From: Helicobacter apodemus | GTDB taxonomy: Bacteria; Campylobacterota; Campylobacteria; Campylobacterales; Helicobacteraceae | Assembly (NCBI RefSeq): GCF_000765745.2 | Contig: NZ_JRPC02000016.1 | Span: 1 to 53,336, forward strand | DNA: 53,336 nucleotides | Direction of reading: 5' to 3' | In this document: positions 15,645 through 25,641 of the stretch, piece after piece | Layout: the number at the start of each line of letters is the position of its first letter | Numbering within the stretch: the first letter of the stretch is position 1 | Position numbers and translations under genes: made by a program | The notes under the pieces: generated by a model | The model's database searches: none | Seen by the model: only the letters and a program-made list of their open reading frames with translations | Told to the model about the DNA's origin: nothing

Positions 15645-16969
15645 TCTTTCACACCAATTTGGTAATACATAAACCCCATTCTTTGGAGTCGTTTTATATT
15701 GTATTGATTACGACCATCAAAAATAATAGGCTCTTTTAACAATGTTTTAATCTCATCAAAATCTGGACTTCTAAATTCTTTCCATTCCGTAACAAGCACC
15801 AAAGCATTGCAATTCTTTAAAGCCTCATATTTACTGGATGCATAAGTAATATTAGGAACACCTTTTAAATAATTTGTCTTTGCCTCTTCCATAGCCTTTG
15901 GATCATAAACCTTAAGCCTAGCACCTTTTGTTACTAACTCATTAATAAGCACGATAGAGGTTGCCTCACGCATATCATCAGTTTCTGGCTTGAAACTAAG
16001 CCCCCAAATTGCAAAGCTTTTATCCCTTAAATCTTCCCCAAAATGCTGGATGATTTTTTTTGCTAGAATCTTTCTTTGTTCTTTATTAACTTCCTCTACT
16101 GCATTAATAATTCTTGGATTAATCCCTGATTGCAAAGCGATTTTACTAAGTGCTCTAATATCTTTTGGAAAACAACTCCCTCCATACCCACAACCTGCAT
16201 AAATGAAGCTATAACCTATTCTCTTATCACTCCCAATACCCCTCCGGACATCATTCACATTTGCACCCACCGCTTCACAAATATTAGCTATTTCATTAAT
16301 AAAACTAATTTTTGTTGCAAGCATTGCATTAGCTGCATATTTTGTCATCTCCGCACTTTGAATATCCATCGTAATAATTTTGTCATAATTCCTGCCAAAA
16401 GGAGCATAGAGCTCTTTTAAAACCTCTTCACTTGTTTTATCCTCTGTGCCAATAATCACTCTATCGGGTTTCAAAAAATCATTAACCGCATCGCCCTCTT
16501 TTAAAAACTCTGGATTGCTTGCGACACTAAAACTAATATTTAAATCTCGCTTTTGTAAAGATTCTTGAATAACCCTTTTTACCTTATGTGCTGTGCCTAC
16601 TGGAACAGTAGATTTATTAACAACAATTAAAGGTTTTTGCATAATTTCGCCAATTTCTCTTGCAGCATCCAAAACATATTGCAAATCTGCACTTCCATCC
16701 TCTCCCATAGGTGTGCCAACAGCAATAAAGACTATTTCACAATCCTTTAATGCTTCTTGTAAAGAAGTTGTAAAAAATAAATTCCTATGGTCATAATTCT
16801 TGACTACTAAATCCTCTAATCCCGGCTCATAAATAGGAATTTTACCTAATTTTAAATCTTGTATTTTACTCTCTTGTGTATCCACACAATAGACTTTATT
16901 CCCCATTTCAGAAAAGCATGTTCCACTCACCAATCCTACATAGCCTGTTCCTATGATTGTTATATTCAT
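15638..16969 (-). CDS. ugd: UDP-glucose 6-dehydrogenase
   Basis: A 443-residue UDP-glucose dehydrogenase that oxidises UDP-glucose to UDP-glucuronate with two NAD+. Visible motifs are the N-terminal NAD site IIGTGYVGLVSGTCFSE, NPEFLKEGDAVNDFLKPDR, and the catalytic Cys in GCGYGGSCFPKDIRAL near residue 260, with the UDP-binding domain SIWGLSFKPETDDMREA following. Length is normal. The product feeds capsule, lipooligosaccharide or glycan synthesis. Together with the phase-variable glycerophosphotransferase-like genes further on, it suggests a surface polysaccharide more complex than in H. pylori. It is first in the ugd-lipoprotein-tlyA-ribF-cmoA run. Confidence 0.96.
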   Translation of the reverse strand: MNITIIGTGYVGLVSGTCFSEMGNKVYCVDTQESKIQDLKLGKIPIYEPGLEDLVVKNYDHRNLFFTTSLQEALKDCEIVFIAVGTPMGEDGSADLQYVLDAAREIGEIMQKPLIVVNKSTVPVGTAHKVKRVIQESLQKRDLNISFSVASNPEFLKEGDAVNDFLKPDRVIIGTEDKTSEEVLKELYAPFGRNYDKIITMDIQSAEMTKYAANAMLATKISFINEIANICEAVGANVNDVRRGIGSDKRIGYSFIYAGCGYGGSCFPKDIRALSKIALQSGINPRIINAVEEVNKEQRKILAKKIIQHFGEDLRDKSFAIWGLSFKPETDDMREATSIVLINELVTKGARLKVYDPKAMEEAKTNYLKGVPNITYASSKYEALKNCNALVLVTEWKEFRSPDFDEIKTLLKEPIIFDGRNQYNIKRLQRMGFMYYQIGVKEC

Positions 16970-17092
16970 ACAAGATTCCTAACTTAAGCTCTAAGTTTAT
17001 TGTGGAATTATAGCAACTTATTCCTTAGGAAGTTTTAGTTTCTTAAAAGAATATTTAATAGATAGTGTTGTAATTTTTAAGGCAAAATTGTT

Positions 17093-17098
17093 TATAAT
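17093..17098 (+). promoter_or_regulatory. candidate -10 box of the DUF465 gene
   Basis: A TATAAT lies 27 bases before ATG 17126, in the gap between the divergent ugd and this gene. A TTAGGAG ribosome site follows at 17114-17120. There is no obvious -35 box. Confidence 0.45.
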
Positions 17099-17125
17099 CT
17101 TTAAAATCATTATTTAGGAGTTTTT

Positions 17126-17353
17126 ATGCTACACGAATACAGAGAACAAATCAGTGTCTTAAAACAAGAAAACGCTCATTTTGCAAAAATTTTTGATGAA
17201 CACAATAATTTAGACCAAAAGATTCAAGATATTACAGAAGGCAGAGAGCATCTTGGTGATATGGAGTTAAGGGAATTAAAACGAAAAAAACTTGAACTTA
17301 AAGATGAAGCACACGCCATCATCATGGAATATATTAAAGAACAAAAAAACTAA
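17126..17353 (+). CDS. YdcH/DUF465 family small coiled-coil protein
   Basis: A 75-residue, highly charged helical protein of the DUF465 (YdcH/SlyX-like) family. The typical layout is visible: an N-terminal YREQISVLKQENAHFAKIFDEHNNLDQKIQDI helix with a heptad pattern, a short break, then the conserved LRELKRKKLELKDEAHAIIMEY ending. The function of the family is unknown. Members are small cytoplasmic coiled coils. It stands alone on the plus strand with its own TATAAT and TTAGGAG sites, and runs tail to tail into cutA. Confidence 0.87.
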   Translation: MLHEYREQISVLKQENAHFAKIFDEHNNLDQKIQDITEGREHLGDMELRELKRKKLELKDEAHAIIMEYIKEQKN

Positions 17354-17362
17354 GGCTAACCC

Positions 17363-17674
17363 TTAACCCTTTAGTGTATTTTTATGCCATTGCTTATAAG
17401 ACTTTGAAACTTTATGAACTTTGATCCCTATAATCTCTGGAATCTCATAGCTATGCCATTTAAGAATTAGCTTTTTTATCTTTTTAAAATCTTTTTGATT
17501 AATCTTAAAACTCAAACATATTTCTTTCTCTCTTACTTTCTTATTTTTCCAAAGATAATGACTTGTAATAACCTCTTGTTGCACACAAGAGGTCAAACCT
17601 TTGTTAAAAGCTTTTTGAATGAGCTTTTTTGCGTTTTTAGGATTACTAGTTGTTTGTAAAATCATAAAAGCCAT
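17363..17674 (-). CDS. cutA: CutA-like divalent cation tolerance protein
   Basis: A 103-residue CutA1-family protein, normally a very stable trimer with a ferredoxin-like fold. Family landmarks are the opening AFMILQTTSNPKNAKKLIQKAFNKGLTSCVQQ, the strand SHYLWKNKKVREKEICLSFKI, and HSYEIPEIIGIKV with the conserved H-x-Y-E-x-P-E motif. In E. coli the name comes from copper tolerance, but the general role is unsettled. It is last in a tightly packed minus-strand run; its start shares base 17674 with the stop of the preceding gene. Confidence 0.9.
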   Translation of the reverse strand: MAFMILQTTSNPKNAKKLIQKAFNKGLTSCVQQEVITSHYLWKNKKVREKEICLSFKINQKDFKKIKKLILKWHSYEIPEIIGIKVHKVSKSYKQWHKNTLKG

Positions 17675-17958
17675 TATTGGGTTTCTTCCTCTTTAGATTT
17701 TTTCTTATCCCTCTCTTCTTGTGCTCTCTTTTTTTCTTCTTTTCTCATTAATTCTAAATTTATCTGACGCTCTTTAGATTTTCTAAACTTTTCTATAAAC
17801 TCTTCCCTTTCAGTTGGGCTTTGGTAGGCTATGGGTTTTATAAAAAACACAATAAGCATCAAAATAAAAAAAGCTATAGAAATTTCTTGATTTTGTGTAA
17901 GGTAATACCATATTACTGCAATAGCAAATGCAATAATAATCTTAAAGAGATGAATCAC
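17674..17958 (-). CDS. small two-span membrane protein, unknown
   Basis: I do not recognise this 94-residue protein. It has two hydrophobic segments (about 4-20 and 27-44, HLFKIIIAFAIAVIWYYL and ISIAFFILMLIVFFI) and then a highly charged helical tail rich in Glu, Lys and Arg (about 52-94), probably cytoplasmic and possibly coiled-coil. It is inserted between two genes with one-base overlaps on both sides, so it is coexpressed with cutA and the 271-residue gene. Its presence in a coupled run suggests it is real despite the lack of known domains. Confidence 0.65.
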   Translation of the reverse strand: MIHLFKIIIAFAIAVIWYYLTQNQEISIAFFILMLIVFFIKPIAYQSPTEREEFIEKFRKSKERQINLELMRKEEKKRAQEERDKKKSKEEETQ

Positions 17959-18773
17959 TAAAGCATCTTTGGAGGAATATTATGTTCTTTAAAAAGTAGG
18001 TTAGTAGCGTTACTATCTCTAAAAGTGCTTAAAAATACCTGCGGTAAAAATAGCAATGGTATCTCTAAATCATCACGTCCGGCAGTTTTTTGTATCATTT
18101 TTGAATGCCTATCAAAAATCTCAAAATTCCCAATATTAGCAGTCATAATAAAATCAACCCCACAATCAACCATTTCATAATAATCATTAGAAGCCATTTT
18201 ATAAGCTAAAGTCGGATTAATTTTTAAAAGATAATCATAGCTATCTTTATAAAAAGGGAGGATTTTTAGCTCCAATATATTTTCTAATTTCTCCAAAAAT
18301 TGTATTTCTTTAACAAAACTTTCTAACTCTCTATCAATAATAAAAGCAGCTTTAAAACCTTTCCAGCTCCTAAAATTATCATCTTTTTTAAAAGTCTCTA
18401 AAACAATTTCGGGGATAAACTTAATGCTCCCCTCTAAGGCTAAAATATCAATTTCCTCTTTTAAAAAATGCGTTAATTCCTCTTTAAATTCTTGCTCTTC
18501 ATAAAGTTTTTTAATAAGCTTTATAATCACTATAAGACTTTGACTATCGCAAATTAAAGTTTGCTTATCTTCTTTTTGTATGGTTATAAGCACTTTTAAA
18601 ACTTTATAATAAAACCTCTCTTCCATTAAAAAAGAAAGTTTATTTCCTAGAGAAAGTTGTTGAATTTGACAATCATTAATGCAATTTTTTTTTAAAAGGT
18701 TTTTTAAATTTTGCAATAAAATTATTGAACTTGTAGGATAAAAATCATTATGCAATATCACAAAAGAATCCAT
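17958..18773 (-). CDS. uncharacterised protein, possibly a degenerate HdrB/CCG-like domain
   Basis: A 271-residue soluble protein without signal or membrane segments. The C-terminal part (about 195-265) has YEMVDCGVDFIMTANIGNFEIFD followed by LEIPLLFLPQVFLSTF. This reminds me of the C-terminal CCG domain of heterodisulfide-reductase B-like proteins, but most of the cysteines are missing. From memory, Campylobacterota carry a family of this kind annotated as HdrB C-terminal-like or DUF5644; I cannot confirm that here. It directly follows the 222-residue gene with one base between them, and the two probably work together. Function is unknown. Confidence 0.6.
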   Translation of the reverse strand: MDSFVILHNDFYPTSSIILLQNLKNLLKKNCINDCQIQQLSLGNKLSFLMEERFYYKVLKVLITIQKEDKQTLICDSQSLIVIIKLIKKLYEEQEFKEELTHFLKEEIDILALEGSIKFIPEIVLETFKKDDNFRSWKGFKAAFIIDRELESFVKEIQFLEKLENILELKILPFYKDSYDYLLKINPTLAYKMASNDYYEMVDCGVDFIMTANIGNFEIFDRHSKMIQKTAGRDDLEIPLLFLPQVFLSTFRDSNATNLLFKEHNIPPKML

Positions 18774-18774
18774 A

Positions 18775-19443
18775 TTATTCCTTCAATAAACTTTTTGTAA
18801 GATAATTTTTAAATTTTTGTATATCGCCCTCAAAGCATTCTTCTAAAATATCTTTTTGGAATTGACAAATATAATCATCAATTTTACTATCTTGAGGATA
18901 AAGGTAAGTTTCAAGATTTTGAGCATTAAAAATGCCATTTTCAAAATTTGCTATGAGTTTTAATAAATCTTTATTTTTATTTTTTTGGTATAAAGAATAA
19001 GCAATTACAAAAAAGGCTTCCGTTAAATATTCTTTATTTTCAACGCTTAAAGGTGTAGCATAGGCATAAGGTAAAAAAGAAAGAATAAATTTATCATCTT
19101 GCTTAAGCCCATATTCTCTTAAAACTTCTACTTTTTTTAAAAAAGATTCAGGATTAATTGCTAAATCTTTTATGACTAAATGTGGATTTAAAGGCTCAAT
19201 TTTCCAAGTAGAACCAAATTTTTTATATAAAGAAACTATTTTTAATTCAAAATCAAAAACAACCACATCATTAATTTTAAATCCATAGGCATCATAAGTG
19301 TATGCAAAAACATTTTCTTTAATTTCCTCTAACAAATCAGCAAGGGTAGCATCTTCATCAATCATCCTATTAATCTTAGTGTAATAAGGTAAATAATCCG
19401 TTTGTATATCAAAACGAAACAACTCTAATTCTATTTTCTTCAT
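18775..19443 (-). CDS. uncharacterised protein conserved in Campylobacterota (DUF5644-like)
   Basis: I choose ATG 19443, which has GGGAGG seven bases upstream, giving 222 residues starting MKKIELELFRFDIQTDYLPYY; the in-frame TTG at 19458 is unlikely. The first 90 residues look like a ubiquitin/ferredoxin-like beta-grasp (as in succinate dehydrogenase Fe-S subunits): ELELFRFD, then TLADLLEEIKENVFAYTYD, then GFKINDVVV, but the cluster cysteines are absent. The C-terminal half is helical. Together with the next gene, which looks like an HdrB-type domain, this suggests a degenerate pair related to SdhB/SdhE-type subunits. That link is inference. Confidence 0.6.
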   Translation of the reverse strand: MKKIELELFRFDIQTDYLPYYTKINRMIDEDATLADLLEEIKENVFAYTYDAYGFKINDVVVFDFELKIVSLYKKFGSTWKIEPLNPHLVIKDLAINPESFLKKVEVLREYGLKQDDKFILSFLPYAYATPLSVENKEYLTEAFFVIAYSLYQKNKNKDLLKLIANFENGIFNAQNLETYLYPQDSKIDDYICQFQKDILEECFEGDIQKFKNYLTKSLLKE

Positions 19444-19486
19444 CAAACTACCTCCCAAACAAGCTTTCTAGTATAGCAAAAATTTC

Positions 19487-19963
19487 TCATTTTTTAAACT
19501 TACTATTTTTAGGGTTTGATAATAAAGCTTTCATTGAACTATTAATCCCCTCTTCTTCATTATTTTTGGCATTTTTAGGCTCTAAAAGCACTCCAAACAA
19601 GTTAATATAAAGACATAAGTCAGAACGAAAATTCTCATCATCAGGTAATAAAATTTGCACAATGCTTTCTAAAGGAACTGTTACAAAACTCCCCAAATTA
19701 TCCTCACCAAATCCTGCTTCAAAATATAAATTATTCTCCTCTAACTCTAAACTCTCAAAAGTATAGCCAGCTAAAATAAACATTGTTAAATCATTAAAGG
19801 TATCATAAATCTGATTGGGCAATGGAGGTTCAAACTTCACACAAGCGACACTACAGACAATAGAAAAATTTATGCGTTTATCCATAAGAACTTTTATTAT
19901 TTCATAGCAATGCCTTTTTAATAGAGATAAAAACCTTTTATCACTTAACAAAATTTTCACCAC
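19487..19963 (-). CDS. uncharacterised protein with SspB-like pattern
   Basis: A 158-residue soluble protein. The stretch NNLYFEAGFGEDNLGSFVTVPLESIVQILLPDD (about 85-117) resembles the strand-loop-strand core of the ClpXP adaptor SspB (a G-F-G segment, then V-x-VPL-x-x-V). The N-terminal helix, then KINFSIVCSVACVKFEPPLP, is compatible too. The acidic and Asn-rich tail (about 125-158) could be the flexible tail that SspB proteins use to reach ClpX, but the usual tail motif is not evident. GTG 19963 is preceded by AAGGAGG very close by, so a slightly later start is possible. It is the second gene after pepF in the run. Confidence 0.5.
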   Translation of the reverse strand: MVKILLSDKRFLSLLKRHCYEIIKVLMDKRINFSIVCSVACVKFEPPLPNQIYDTFNDLTMFILAGYTFESLELEENNLYFEAGFGEDNLGSFVTVPLESIVQILLPDDENFRSDLCLYINLFGVLLEPKNAKNNEEEGINSSMKALLSNPKNSKFKK

Positions 19964-19969
19964 CCCTCC

Positions 19970-21700
19970 TTATAAAATGCCTTTTAATTCTTCGAGCAAT
20001 AATCTCACTTCATTAATACCAATTTTCCAAAAATCTTTATCCTCAATATCAAGCCCAAAAATAGCAACAAGATCCTTAGGTGACTGGCTACCTCCAAGGC
20101 TCAAAAACTTTTCATATTTAGGAATGAAACTTTTACCCTCTTCACGATATGCACCAAAAAGTGCCATTACTAAAAGTTGTCCATAGCTATAAGCATAGCA
20201 ATAAAAAGGTGTATGAATAAAATGAGGAATATAAGACCACCACAGACGATAATTTTCACTTAAAACTACACTATCCCCAAACATTTTTTGATTTTCATCT
20301 TGCCATATTGTATTAATTTCCTCTGTGGATAACTCACCCTCTTTTGTATGAATCCTACGTTCAAAGTTTGTAAAAACATTTTGCCTAAAAAGTGTCGCAA
20401 AAATATCCTCTAATTTTCCAGCATAAAGGGCAATCTTCTCCTCTTTCTTTAAAGAATCTTTCATATTCTCAAATAATAGCATTTCAGCAAATACAGAGGC
20501 GGTTTCAGCAGTAGTTAAAGGTGTATCAGAATTTAAATACCCCACACTATAAGAAAGATTTTGATGGATAGTGTGCCCCAATTCGTGAGCTATTGTAAAA
20601 ACATCTCTCCTTTGGTTAGTGTGATTTAAGAGCAAATAAGGATGAGCACTTGCAACCCCACTATGGCTAAAAGCTCCTCCTCGTTTATTGTCTCTAGGAT
20701 GAGAATCAATCCAACCCTCCTCAAAAGCCTTTTTGGCAATCTCATAAAATTTAGTAGAAAAACCCTTAAAAGTATCTAAGATGATCTTTTTAGAGTCTTC
20801 ATAATTAAAAACTTCATTATTACTCATAGGCAAAGGTGCATACCTATCATAATCATAAAGTTTATCATAGCTTAAAAGCTCCCTTTTTATATTGTAGTAC
20901 TCCTCAACAATTTTTACATTTTCATCAATAGTTTGCACCATTAAATCTACGCTTTTTTGTGTCGTTTGGTTACTGATATGGCGAGATTCTTCTAAGCTTT
21001 CATATCCTCTAAGCTCACTTTGTATTTTTAAATCTTTTCTCACAACATTATAAATATACGTCAAAAACTCTATATTCCTATTTAACTCTAAGCTCAAAGA
21101 TTGTGCTGCTTTTTTTCTTGTCTCTCTATCTTTATGGTAAAGAAAACTTAAAATTTCTTCTTCGCTTAGCTCTTGTTTATCAAACTTAAATTTTATGCGA
21201 CTAAAATGCTCATCAAAAAGCCTTTTAAAGGCATCAACCCCAACGGGTTGTGTTTTTAATAAAATTTTTTCTTCAGGTAAGGTTAGTTGATGTTTAGCAT
21301 TTTTAGATAAAAGCTCCAAAAAATAAGTGTATTTTCCACCTTGCTGGATAAACTGCTCTTGCAATTCTTTTGGAAGTGCATTAAACTCCACTTCAAAAAA
21401 GAGTAAAGATTCTTGGGCTTTATTAACCTGCATTTCACATTCTGCATAAAACGCTCCCTCTTTGGTATTAGCAGCAAAAGATAAAAAAGCATAAGTCATT
21501 ATTCTAGCAAGATCTTCACAATTATTTTCATAAGTTTCTACAAGTATAAAAAACTCTTTAGGGCTTAAAGCATTAAGTTTATCTTTATATTTCTCTTCAA
21601 ATCTTTTTGTATTTTCAATACTTTTTTTAATAGCAACTTGCAAAGAATCTTTATCCTTAAAAAGTGGAGTTAAATCCCACAAACTCTTCATATCTTGCAT
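19970..21700 (-). CDS. pepF: oligoendopeptidase F
   Basis: A 576-residue M3-family zinc metallopeptidase that cleaves short peptides in the cytoplasm. The zinc motif is clear: VFTIAHELGHTIHQ near residue 370, with the third ligand Glu in TAETASVFAEMLLFE about 25 residues later. The helical N-terminal half and the C-terminal FIHTPFYCYAYSYGQLL segment are typical of PepF. Length is slightly short of the 600 residues of Gram-positive PepF, which is normal in Campylobacterota. It is the first gene of the six-gene minus-strand run ending in cutA. Confidence 0.94.
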   Translation of the reverse strand: MQDMKSLWDLTPLFKDKDSLQVAIKKSIENTKRFEEKYKDKLNALSPKEFFILVETYENNCEDLARIMTYAFLSFAANTKEGAFYAECEMQVNKAQESLLFFEVEFNALPKELQEQFIQQGGKYTYFLELLSKNAKHQLTLPEEKILLKTQPVGVDAFKRLFDEHFSRIKFKFDKQELSEEEILSFLYHKDRETRKKAAQSLSLELNRNIEFLTYIYNVVRKDLKIQSELRGYESLEESRHISNQTTQKSVDLMVQTIDENVKIVEEYYNIKRELLSYDKLYDYDRYAPLPMSNNEVFNYEDSKKIILDTFKGFSTKFYEIAKKAFEEGWIDSHPRDNKRGGAFSHSGVASAHPYLLLNHTNQRRDVFTIAHELGHTIHQNLSYSVGYLNSDTPLTTAETASVFAEMLLFENMKDSLKKEEKIALYAGKLEDIFATLFRQNVFTNFERRIHTKEGELSTEEINTIWQDENQKMFGDSVVLSENYRLWWSYIPHFIHTPFYCYAYSYGQLLVMALFGAYREEGKSFIPKYEKFLSLGGSQSPKDLVAIFGLDIEDKDFWKIGINEVRLLLEELKGIL

Positions 21701-21958
21701 AACATTCCTTTTTAAATATAAATCTCACCTAAATCACAAATTCTACACCAAATGCACTTAATTTAGAATATTTTAGATAAATTTTATCATTCTTTAATCG
21801 TTTGCAAATAGATTATTTATAAATCTCTTGATTACTTTTTTATTTAACATAAAAATAAAGTCATACACTTTCTACATTATTAACAACACCATCATCAAAT
21901 AATAAGCCCTTCTTCTACATAATTTTCAAAAATGCTTAATATTGTAACAGCCCTATTG

Positions 21959-21977
21959 CATAATGAGAAATATTATT
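21959..21977 (+). promoter_or_regulatory. Fur-box-like site
   Basis: The 19 bases CATAATGAGAAATATTATT match 14 of 19 positions of the classical Fur box (GATAATGATAATCATTATC). They lie about 100 bases before the small secreted peptide gene. The surrounding AT-richness makes chance matches common, so this is only a candidate. Confidence 0.35.
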
Positions 21978-22018
21978 CTTAATTAAGCTCCATCTTAATA
22001 AATGAGATTTATTATTTT

Positions 22019-22050
22019 AGAATGTTCTAGGGCTAAAGTTAAAACATTCT
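22019..22050 (+). repeat. inverted repeat upstream of the small peptide gene
   Basis: AGAATGTT (22019-22026) and AACATTCT (22043-22050) are exact inverse complements separated by 16 bases. They end 24 bases before ATG 22075. This could be an operator or a 5' UTR hairpin; no family is recognised. Confidence 0.4.
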
Positions 22051-22074
22051 TAAAAACTTAAAAGGAGAATTCTT

Positions 22075-22329
22075 ATGAAAAAGACATTATTAAAAATGCT
22101 TTTGGTCGCAGGTATCAGTGTTTATTCTTATGGAAATATAGATTATAATCAAAGTAATGATAGTTTTAATGTGTTGCAAAAATATGAAACCATAAAAACT
22201 AATGAAAATAAACAAAATACAAAAAATATCATTGCAAGTGCAGAATCTAAGTCTGGATTAGTGAGAAGATGTGTTAGTATGAAAATAGGCGGACGTGTTT
22301 GTTTTTTAGTATGGAAACCCATAATTTAA
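22075..22329 (+). CDS. small secreted two-cysteine peptide, unknown
   Basis: An 84-residue protein with a clear Sec signal peptide (MKKTLLKMLLVAGISVYSYG, cleavage probably near residue 20). The mature part starts as a polar Asn-rich linker and ends with a basic, hydrophobic segment containing two cysteines nine residues apart: RRC-VSMKIGGRV-CFLVWK. A disulfide would make this a beta-hairpin loop with a Gly-Gly turn, similar in outline to hairpin antimicrobial peptides. I recognise no family. AAGGAG precedes the ATG. The stop is 10 bases before the next gene's ATG (GGAGAG between them), so the pair forms an operon, possibly under Fur-like control. Confidence 0.65.
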   Translation: MKKTLLKMLLVAGISVYSYGNIDYNQSNDSFNVLQKYETIKTNENKQNTKNIIASAESKSGLVRRCVSMKIGGRVCFLVWKPII

Positions 22330-22339
22330 AGGAGAGAAA

Positions 22340-23326
22340 ATGCCTATAGGTGGTGCAGATAATATCGTATCAAAGACACTCTATCTATCCGCCAATAATC
22401 GCTCACAATCCTCTCTGCAAAGGGAGGCAGAGCAAGATTCACAGACAAAACCACAAAACATTCAAGAATCTATAAAAGCAAAACTAATAGGGCAAGATTC
22501 TAATTATAAACCCGTGCTTTTTAATGATCCTACAAGCGGAAATAGAATTAGCGCACTCCTTTCTAAAGAGAATTTAGAGCGATTGCAAGAAAAATTTGAT
22601 AAAAAAGATTTTTTTACCAGAGAAGATGGGCTAATACGCTTAAGTGGCAAGGCAGAATCCTATGTGAGTGGTTGGTATGCACACATTACTGCTGGAGATG
22701 TGGAAGCACAAAAAGCAGATTTAGACAGGGATGGAAAATTCTCCGAATCAGAAAGAGAGCTAATAAAAGACGGCTATGAATTTGGAATATTAGAAAAAGG
22801 TATTTTAAACAATGGTATAGTGGTGCATTCTGTCTCTACAAACTCAAAGGCAGACAATACCAATGTGCGCACCATAGAGGATTTACTCAATAATTTCATC
22901 ACTCAAGACCAAAATTTAGATGGCGAAATAAGTGTGAAAGAACACATTGAAGTAACTCGGGGTAGCTTAGCAGAGACACTTAAAAATATTTTAAAATCTC
23001 AAGAAAATTCTTTAGCCAAAATGGTGGATAACTCCAACCAAGCAAATAATGAAAAAGCAAAAACAAAAAGGAAAAATAAACCCAATATATCAGCTTTAGA
23101 GGAGGCAGCAAAAATCTTAGCAAAAATCAAACAAAGCAAAGATTTAAGCTTACTCTCACTACAAGAGCAAGAAGTAGTGCGACAATATTTCGCAGGAGAA
23201 GTAGAACAATTAAAACAACAAAATGTTGATTCTAATGCTATCAACCAACATCTAAGCGATAAAATTCAAGAATTTGTAGAAGAAGTTTCCTCTAATAAAA
23301 ACCTTATTTTTGAGACAAAGGCATAA
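22340..23326 (+). CDS. EF-hand calcium-binding protein, unknown
   Basis: A 328-residue hydrophilic protein with no signal peptide or membrane segment. Two EF-hand loops are visible: DLDRDGKFSESE at 127-138 (Asp at 1, 3 and 5, Gly 6, Glu 12) and DQNLDGEISVKE at 190-201. The N-terminal 90 residues are polar with few hydrophobic blocks, as in proteins exported through the flagellar apparatus, but no export signal can be shown. The C-terminal third (about 250-325) is a long helical, probably coiled-coil region rich in Lys, Glu and Gln. It is cotranscribed with the small secreted peptide. It may be a secreted or surface calcium-responsive protein. I know of no characterised homologue. Confidence 0.7.
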   Translation: MPIGGADNIVSKTLYLSANNRSQSSLQREAEQDSQTKPQNIQESIKAKLIGQDSNYKPVLFNDPTSGNRISALLSKENLERLQEKFDKKDFFTREDGLIRLSGKAESYVSGWYAHITAGDVEAQKADLDRDGKFSESERELIKDGYEFGILEKGILNNGIVVHSVSTNSKADNTNVRTIEDLLNNFITQDQNLDGEISVKEHIEVTRGSLAETLKNILKSQENSLAKMVDNSNQANNEKAKTKRKNKPNISALEEAAKILAKIKQSKDLSLLSLQEQEVVRQYFAGEVEQLKQQNVDSNAINQHLSDKIQEFVEEVSSNKNLIFETKA

Positions 23327-23652
23327 TTAGCACTCTTTATTATAACCTCATCTAAGACTAAAATCATAAATAAAGCAACTTTTAGTCTTAAAACTTTACT
23401 GCTCTTGGCAAAGTTCTGTGCAAAGACCCTAGTCCTTATTTATATTCCTTTGTAAAAATCTATAAACTATCAAGAAACAAAATTCCTAACAAGGGACTAT
23501 CATCATTTATATAGCTGTAGATTGTTAAAAGTATTTAGGATTCTTATGATGATGATGGATTAATTTTTTTGAATTAGAACATAGCAAAAAGCACAAGAAG
23601 TTAGAAAAACTTCTTGCAAAATTTAAAAAAGATTTCAAGAAGGGTAGGGGAA
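23327..23652. other. non-coding gap between convergent genes
   Basis: No ORF is visible. A GACTAAAA / TTTTAGTC pair (about 23359-23390) can form an 8-bp stem downstream of the EF-hand gene and may terminate it. A second hairpin at 23594-23616 serves groEL from the other side. Confidence 0.5.
23594..23616 (-). terminator. groEL terminator
   Basis: CAAGAAGTT (23594-23602) and AACTTCTTG (23608-23616) form a nine-pair stem with a five-base loop, followed on the minus strand by a T-run (TGCTTTTTGC). It lies 36 bases after the groEL stop. Confidence 0.75.
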
Positions 23653-25302
<1,650 letters not shown>

Positions 25303-25337
25303 TTAATATAATATATAATCATCAAATTTTAATAAAC

Positions 25338-25598
25338 TTAAGCTATTACGCCTAAAACGTCTTCTAATTTTAATATTAAATATTCCACACCATCAAGTTT
25401 TACTTCTGTTCCAGAATATTTACCAAATACAATTTTATCATTGGTTTTTACATCTTTTACTTCACTTCCAACAGCTTTTACAATACCCATTAAAGGCTTT
25501 TCTTTAGCATTATCAGGAATAATGATTCCAGAAGCAGTTTTAGTATCTTCTTCAAGTCTTTCTACTAAGACTCTTTCTCCAAGTGGCTTAAAATTCAT
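25338..25598 (-). CDS. groES: 10-kDa co-chaperonin GroES
   Basis: GroES, 86 residues, the lid of GroEL. I choose ATG 25598 because GGAGGT lies seven bases upstream and the protein then opens with the family start [18 protein letters not shown]; an in-frame upstream extension is an artefact. The mobile loop ([18 protein letters not shown], about 17-34) and the strand [21 protein letters not shown] are typical. There is no His/Cys-rich C-terminal extension of the sort seen in the GroES (HspA) of gastric H. pylori: it ends at LEDVLGVIA. This again argues against H. pylori. Confidence 0.97.
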   Translation of the reverse strand: MNFKPLGERVLVERLEEDTKTASGIIIPDNAKEKPLMGIVKAVGSEVKDVKTNDKIVFGKYSGTEVKLDGVEYLILKLEDVLGVIA

Positions 25599-25641
25599 AG
25601 GAATTACCTCCATCAAATAATTTTTTATAAAAACGAGTGCA

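Larger units (their letters stand above)
21701..22074. other. non-coding gap with a groEL-derived scrap
   Basis: This 374-base gap between divergent genes holds no ORF. At about 21870-21914 it contains two short stretches that match groEL of this window: one close to 23889-23923 and one close to 24057-24078, joined directly. It also holds a Fur-like site (21959-21977) and an inverted repeat (22019-22050). Confidence 0.6.

Noticed and set aside
16130-16420. Plus-strand ORF of 96 codons within ugd.
   Set aside because: It is a shadow of a highly conserved enzyme gene on the other strand and its translation has no recognisable features.
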